Shown here one piece after another: positions 19,445 to 24,493 of a stretch of DNA of 24,493 bases. The stretch comes from Saccoglossus kowalevskii (lineage: Eukaryota; Hemichordata; Enteropneusta; Harrimaniidae): the NCBI RefSeq assembly GCF_000003605.2, contig NW_003151758.1:83850-108342 (forward strand), in the 5' to 3' direction. The position numbers and the translations under genes were made by a program. The number at the start of each line of letters is the position of its first letter. Position 1 is the stretch's first letter. The notes under the pieces are model-generated. The model had not been told where the DNA came from. It saw only the letters and a list, made by a program, of their open reading frames with translations, and did no database searches.

Positions 19445-19707
19445 GGACTGTGCTATTTTGATGCAATCTTGAGTTGGCAGTCCTCCACCTTGGACTTGTT
19501 GGACTGTGCTATTTTGATGCAATCTTAAGTTGGCAGTCCTCCACCTTGGACTTGTTGGACTGTGCTATTTTGATGCAATCTTAAGTTGGCAGTCCTCCAC
19601 CTTGGACTTGTTGGACTGTGCTATTTTGATGCAATCTTGAGTTGGCAGTCCTCCACCTTGGACTTGTTGGACTGTGCTATTTTGATGCAATCTTAAGTTG
19701 GCAGTCT
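19445..19707. repeat. 56-bp minisatellite, about 4.7 copies
   Basis: Starts of GGACTGTGCTATTTTGATGC are at 19445, 19501, 19557, 19613 and 19669, exactly 56 bp apart. Copies are nearly identical, the main difference being CTTGAG versus CTTAAG. It lies in the intron between the last two coding exons. Confidence 0.93.
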
Positions 19708-20168
19708 CAATAGTATCTCAATAGTAATGATCTATTATGAAAAGCCCAAATGATTACAATGGCATTCATTTTGCTTTCTTACCCACAAACCACACTGTGA
19801 CCTGTGCTGTGGATTTCCTGTTTGAAATGCTATATGATAATGCTTGACCAACTATCACACAAAACCAAATAAAAATCATTTCATCGCCCCAGGAAAAATG
19901 TCTTTTGTGTTCAATATGCAAAGACGATCTTATTTGAATGGCTACTCTTAAATTTTGAAATTATTTTTAATAAATCAAATACTTTCACAATACACGGTTG
20001 TTCTTTTTTAGCTTTTTGATATTAATTTATTGTCTGTCACCATGACAATTAGTAATTTGATTGTAATGTTATGTTTCTTTAAATTTATTCGTTTCTTCCT
20101 ACCCGTCTGTCATTTCAAAAATCAATGAAGGACATTTACAAAGATCTGATTGTTTATTTCTACCACAG
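19708..20168. other. Intron sequence, nothing recognised
   Basis: AT-rich, ending in the acceptor of the last exon. Confidence 0.45.
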
Positions 20169-20408
20169 ATTTGGAGCAATGCCAAACTAGCAATGTATGG
20201 AAAAAACGTGACAGTGATATTGAAATCTGGAGATGAAACAAATAAATTTGAAATTGCCCTGGATGAGAAAGACAACCCAATTGATCACTGCCCTGAACGA
20301 GGTCTTCGCTTGCAGTTTTGGGATGGTCTACCTATGGTGATTTCAGCGGCAAAAGCAACTCGGATTCAGGAGATCATTTGGCCTTTGATTCAAAAAAAAA
20401 TAATGTGA
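20169..20408 (+). CDS. Last coding exon, 240 bp including stop; C-terminus of the unrecognised protein
   Basis: Acceptor TTCTACCACAG ends at 20168. The exon opens in phase 0 with IWSNAKLAMYGKNVTVILKS and runs 79 codons to TGA at 20406-20408. The sequence alternates strand-like (NVTVILKSGD, KFEIALDE) and helix-like (KATRIQEIIWPLIQKK) stretches, as in a compact alpha/beta domain. Together with the preceding exon it forms a C-terminal block of about 140 residues. No signal peptide, membrane segment or known active site is visible. It is the best-supported exon of the window: clean acceptor, phase agreement, long open frame in AT-rich surroundings, and a natural stop. Confidence 0.84.
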   Translation: MWSNAKLAMYGKNVTVILKSGDETNKFEIALDEKDNPIDHCPERGLRLQFWDGLPMVISAAKATRIQEIIWPLIQKKIM

Positions 20409-20749
20409 ATACCAAACCTTGCCGCCATAAATGTTTCAAACTGAGCAAATTGTATTATGGTCTATTATTATGAGGATTACAGGTGTACCGACACAGAGAT
20501 GAGGTGCTTATAATATGTGAGTGTCTATTTTGTGTTATTTTCTAGTCTTCCTGATGCAATCACTTAGGGTAGAAAAACATTAAACAATTATTATAAAGAT
20601 ATTTCAAAGTATGCATGTCACTTTATTTGGCAGATCAAATTCAAAATGGTCGACTGGCGGCCATTTTGGCAAGCTGGTCACAATTTGCTCAATTTTTTTG
20701 CTACATGAACTTTGACATGTACACCCGCCATCTTGGAAATATTGCATTA
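20409..20749. other. 3' untranslated or downstream sequence with a repeat trace
   Basis: At 20638-20740 GGCGGCCATTTTGGCAAG and CCGCCATCTTGG resemble the 300-bp repeat family. No gene seen. Confidence 0.4.
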
Positions 20750-20891
20750 ATTGTTGCATATTTGGAATTCACATTTCCTAATATGGAAGGATACAGTATT
20801 GTTGCATATTTGGAATTCACATTCCCTAATATGGAAGGATACAGTATTGTTGCATATTTGGAATTCACATTTCCTAATATGGAAGGATATA
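20750..20891. repeat. 48-bp tandem repeat, three copies
   Basis: TTGTTGCATATTTGGAATTC starts at 20751, 20799 and 20847. Period 48 keeps the reading frame, so a 16-residue repeat (AYLEFTFPNMEGYS core) appears in an open frame. There is no other sign of coding. Confidence 0.9.
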
Positions 20892-21526
20892 GTTACCTCT
20901 TTTAGTACTTCAAAATTGCAGCACGCTGTAACTTACTGGAAGACAGATGTAAACAAATTTACAGATTCTAAATATATTAAGTAATTTTCAACTTTTACTA
21001 GCTGTGAGAGGTTGCAACCCACCGTTAGACATTCCTTTGATGAAAACTGTCTGTTTGAATAATTTACATTATAAACGTTTTAAGTTATGACAAAGTGGTA
21101 AAACCTGGTAAGACAAATATGTTCAGTTGTTTGATAACAACAACAATTTTTCCCATCATTAATAATATTGTAAATAAACATTCTAATATCTATTTTGCCG
21201 AAATTTCTATGGAATAAAAATATTGTGTTTATATTTTTTAACTAAGAGAGAGAATGTAAAAATATACATTGATTGAACACTTAAAGTTAATTATTTTGTT
21301 CTCCTGAACTAAAAAAAAGAGTCAGCATGTATATATATTGTGAAATACTTAAATATAATTAATTTCAATAATGCAAGGAGAAATAATGAATTTATTTTTA
21401 CCTGCAAAATATAATGTTGAAAGCCTATGTCATTTAATTTAATTCTGTCTGTATGTATCCATCCATTTTGTCAATATTGCCAACAAAGTTGTAGTACTGT
21501 ATTTGTGTTACCGGTATTAGTAGTGC
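20892..21526. other. Downstream sequence, nothing but candidate poly(A) signals
   Basis: Very AT-rich; no exon, RNA gene or element recognised. Confidence 0.45.
21173..21178 (+). promoter_or_regulatory. Candidate polyadenylation signal AATAAA
   Basis: AATAAA lies about 765 bases after the stop codon of the host gene, and a second AATAAA is at 21213-21218. In an AT-rich region such hexamers are common by chance, so the assignment as the 3' end of the gene is weak. Confidence 0.25.
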
Positions 21527-21534
21527 ATCTCCAA

Positions 21535-22142
21535 TGGGCCATTCCAGTTTATATCTGCACCCCCACTGTTGATGAGCTTGTGTGTTTACTTCATACAGGG
21601 TATAATTTCCATGGGTGTATAAGTCATACAAAGTTTTATTTCCAAATCACCATTCACCATACAGTAATGGGAATCCAAAACCATAGTTCCTACTTATGGT
21701 GTTGATGAGTTCCTTTGTGCCACCATACAGAGTAGGATTTCCAAATATAACTCTCATCATATGCTAATTTACTAAGTTCAAAATTTTATATTTGATAATG
21801 GAAATCCAAACTAGTCCTGATTCACGGTATTGATGAGCTCATTCGTGCCACCATCCTTATCTAATTTCAGTAATAAATATTTCATACTGGCCCAATTTTT
21901 TTACCATATACAGTCAGAATTCCAAGTTTTTTTAGTCTTACAGTCTTTGAAATCCAACCTCATATTTTATTTAGTAGCCATAACTGCCTGGATTTCCAGG
22001 ATTTCTTTTTCCATTCTTGTCTGGATTTCCAGATTCTGTTTCTCCATATACAGTTGGAATTCCGGGGTATTTCCCCCATCATACAGTGCTGGAAATCCGA
22101 CCTCATCAACAGGGGGGTGCAGATATAAACTGGAATGGCCCA
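21535..22142. mobile_element. Non-autonomous DNA transposon, 608 bp, 42-bp inverted ends, probable 8-bp target duplication
   Basis: The left end TGGGCCATTCCAGTTTATAT continues CTGCACCCCC and TGTTGATGAG (21535-21576). The right end (22102-22142) is its complement, differing by one base or indel. The flanks are ATCTCCAA (21527-21534) and ATCTCCAT (22143-22150): 7 of 8 identical, a probable target duplication. An 8-bp duplication is typical of hAT-type elements, but the terminal bases are not typical of hAT, so the superfamily stays open. The interior repeats a module of about 127 bp (GTTGATGAG..GTGCCACCAT at 21701 and 21828). It has no transposase. The reverse-strand open frame 21960-22277 is an artefact. 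Confidence 0.85.
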
Positions 22143-22150
22143 ATCTCCAT

Positions 22151-23090
22151 ACTTACTGTATTTGTACAGTGTAACAGTGCATACGCTTAGATAAATACAG
22201 AATGTGTCCAAAAAGTAACATTTTATTGATTCAGTATACAACAAATGTGATTTTTGGTTCGTATGTGTTTTTTTCAAGAGATGCTCTTCTATTATAGCAA
22301 ATGCAATAAACTAAATATTTACATTTTCAGTATGCTGTATCATTGACTTATATTGAAACACACTACTGTAATTTATGTAAGTACACACACTACTTAGAGG
22401 GCAGTGGTCGTCGCACATGTACAACATTTGAGTTTATAAACATACAATTTGATTTTTCCACAATCCAATGCGCTCTTCTAATAGAAATCACACGTACGAT
22501 TTTTTACTTTAGTGCGATGTGCACCAATTACTGCCACTGAATCCTTTGATACCATCCAATCACGAAAGAAATTATTATCTACCGGTAGTTAAAGCTTAGT
22601 AACACCCCATTTTGTACTTGTTGGTCTATGCAATAGTAGACATCTTTGTTCATATGAGACACATATCTCAGGAATTAGTGGCATGAAAACCACCACCCTT
22701 TAATTTATCACAAACATTTAATGTATCAATTACAATTGTTTTTGATCGCCAGACTTAGACAAATTTGAAAAGTACATTCAAATCACAAAATATTTCAAAA
22801 GTGAACAATTAATTTGAAAATATTAAAGTCACTGTGTCTTTCACAAAATTTAATTGTGACAAATGCCCCAATTATCAAATCATAGAAACTATTTACGATG
22901 ATATTAAACAATTGACAGTATATGCAAATATGTACAATAAACCTCAGATGCAAATTGGCCATTGACCTGGAAAAAGCTGTAAGACTTATTTTAACCCCCC
23001 CCCCCTTCTAAGTAGTGTTCTCTTTTGTCATTGCATTCCCTGTACACCTTCTCTATGTAATTATGATACATATATCTAGAACAGTGGAAT
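22151..23090. other. Intergenic sequence, nothing recognised
   Basis: AT-rich with a C10 run near 22997. Short open frames only. Shares the TTAGAGGGCA-TGGTC motif with 1015-1035. Confidence 0.4.
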
Positions 23091-23109
23091 AGATGATGAA
23101 TGGAACACT

Positions 23110-23585
23110 ATAAGCCATTTTCCGCAAGCTGTGAGATCACACTGGACCATGATTCATGTACCTTAGCAACCACCAAACCAGAGTCACATGACACAGGTCA
23201 AGCTTTTAGTTCAATATGGTGGCAACCACATTGCCCTGCGTGTTGTAAACCTCATTACGAAACAATATCTGCAATACTTGAAGCTACAATGGGAGTTAAA
23301 CAGTGCACTTACGGCAAATGCAAGAGTGATTTTTAGCATGCTGTAACAAATTTAGGATCTTCCTCAAGTTCCACAAGTGCACAGCCCTAGCGCTTTATTC
23401 TATGTACCGTAAGTCAGCCATGTTCGAAAACGTGAAACAGATGCAAGAAATCATTTGAGAATTTAATGCACAACATAACACATTTTGAATCAAAGCTTGA
23501 CCTGTATCACATGACTAGCAACTGGTTGCTAGGCAAATTTAACAGTCTAACGAGATCTCATACAAAGTGGAAAATGGGTTATTTT
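23110..23585. mobile_element. Element with long imperfect inverted arms (about 105 bp), possible MITE
   Basis: The left arm (23110-23216) contains CCATTTTCC, TAGCAACCA and CACAGGTCAAGCTTTT in order. The right arm (23480-23585) contains the complements AAAGCTTGACCTGTATCACA, GGTTGCTAGG and GGAAAATGGG in reverse order. No clean target duplication was found. Between the arms an ATG at 23289 starts MGVKQCTYGKCKSDF and stops at TAG 23334-23336. Its M-x4-C-x4-C start is loosely like a THAP-type zinc finger, so it may be the remnant of a transposase or host exon. Confidence 0.55.
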
Positions 23586-23689
23586 GGGAGGCAAAAAAGT
23601 TGCATGGCTCTTTTGCTTTTAGCTAGATCTCTGTAGCCATTTCCACTTAAGGTCTATCAGAGACGCACAACAGATGCTAATTTTTACTT

Positions 23690-24493
23690 AAAACAGCTAT
23701 GGATAAAACATTGTACAGCAGTCAAGGAAAAAATTCTGATAAACCAAAACGCATGTACTCATGTTTTATAGATTTCAGAAAAGCTTTTGACAGCGTCTGG
23801 AGGAAAGCATAATTCCTAAAATTACAAAATTTAGGAATGGTCATTTCTATGAAATCATTAAATCCATGTCCAATAACATAAACTACAAGGTCAAGATGTC
23901 AAATGGTTTAACAGGGGGTTTTCAGTCCACATGTGGTGTGAAATAGGGTTGTAATATCTCACCCACCCTTTTTAACATATTCATCAATGATCTTCCAGGT
24001 CATTTTGGTAAAAGTGGTGATACACCAATCATGATTGGTGATAAACCCTTAAACTCTATTTTATATGCAGACGATCTTGTTTTGTTTTCACTGACTCCAG
24101 AGGGTTTACAAAATTGTCTGAATAAATTAGCAGACTATTGTAAAACCTGGAATCTTGATGGTGTTAAGAAAACCAAAGTGATGATATTCAACACAAGTAC
24201 TGAAAAACCAAACTTTTATTATAGATGGTAAAAACATAACACTAGTCAAGGAGCTCTGTTATTTGGGTATGATATTCGCTCCGAATGGAAAATTTAAAAC
24301 AAATCATTGTATGCTAAAAAATAAAGCAATGAAGACATTATTTGCCATTAGACAAACTATACTGAGTCATAAAATGATTTCAACTTTATTGTGTTTAAAA
24401 TTATTTGATCAGTTGGTTACACCCATTCTAATGTATGGGTCAGAAATTTGGGCAGGTGAACTAACAAATGACACAAATAACCTAGAGCAAGTT
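23690..24493 (+). pseudogene. Decayed non-LTR (LINE) reverse transcriptase, runs off the window
   Basis: Recognisable reverse transcriptase motifs in order: CFIDFRKAFDSVWRK (palm motif A, from about 23762), SNGLTGGFQSTCGVK then GCNISPTLFNIFINDLP (motif B, 23899-23997), and the catalytic YADDLVLFS near 24064-24090. The thumb-like ELCYLGMIFAPNGKF and LVTPILMYGSEIW reach the window end. Damage: TAA after motif A (23807-23809), a frame change before 23870, TAG at 23944-23946, and a frame change near 24220. The part after 24220 stays open to the end of the window. The clade is not assigned. The endonuclease domain is absent, so the copy is probably 5'-truncated, as is usual for LINEs. Confidence 0.88.

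Larger units (their letters stand above)
1..20408 (+). other. Gene model: unrecognised multi-exon host gene (5' end probably outside the window)
   Basis: Span of one inferred protein-coding gene. Proposed coding exons are 1-23 (very tentative), 2114-2153, 2472-2533, 9549-9593, 11231-11502, 19174-19355 and 20169-20408. Each is bounded by AG and GT, and every junction keeps one open frame: the exon ends carry 2, 0, 2, 2, 1 and 0 spare bases and each following exon supplies the complement. The product is at least about 279 residues: a Cys/His-rich N-terminal stretch, a charged helix, an acidic Ser/Thr-rich linker, then about 140 residues with folded-protein composition. I do not recognise the family. 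The introns hold nearly all the repeats of the window, including a DIRS-like retrotransposon in the same orientation. The last four exons are the secure part. The upstream exons rest on splice signals and phase alone, and further exons could be missed in the 7-kb intron 2534-9548. Confidence 0.6.

Noticed and set aside
24031-24231. Functional reverse transcriptase gene
   Set aside because: The YADD motif is intact, but stops and frame changes on both sides show a dead copy.

Overview
The window is animal nuclear DNA, most likely from a marine invertebrate. It shows AT-rich non-coding sequence, short exons with GT..AG introns, a DIRS-type tyrosine-recombinase retrotransposon, a non-LTR retrotransposon, small inverted-repeat DNA elements and many minisatellites. 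There are no operons, ribosome binding sites or bacterial genes. A hemichordate, echinoderm or lancelet would fit the repeat mixture, but that is inference; the sequence alone does not fix the species.

The only host gene I can support runs left to right through most of the window. Its best exons are 9549-9593, 11231-11502, 19174-19355 and 20169-20408 (stop codon included). Two weaker upstream exons, 2114-2153 and 2472-2533, and possibly a fragment at 1-23, join to them in compatible reading phase. The product begins with a Cys/His-rich, possibly zinc-binding stretch. It continues through a Lys/Glu-rich helix, an acidic Ser/Thr-rich linker and a folded-looking C-terminal part of about 140 residues. 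I do not recognise the family.

The introns are crowded with repeats. From left to right: a truncated inverted-repeat DNA element (424-825), a 180-bp TA-flanked MITE (3971-4150), a 33-bp periodic motif (4355-4705), a LINE-tail-like piece (about 5252-5330), a diverged duplication (5590-5960), a roughly 140-bp tandem array (7190-8530), a very regular 87-bp minisatellite (9709-11056), a 300-bp tandem repeat (11945-12469 plus 18452-18600) split by a nearly 6-kb DIRS-like element (12469-18451, with an 85-base assembly gap), and a 56-bp minisatellite (19445-19707).

Downstream of the gene are a 48-bp triplicated motif (20750-20891), an intact-ended 608-bp inverted-repeat element with a probable target duplication (21535-22142), a long inverted-repeat element (23110-23585) and a decayed non-LTR reverse transcriptase that leaves the window (23690-24493).

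The points most worth a second look are three. The host gene is unrecognised. The 87-bp array carries a splice-donor-like and a splice-acceptor-like site in nearly every unit. The DIRS insertion is complete in structure, and its empty target site can be read from a neighbouring repeat copy.
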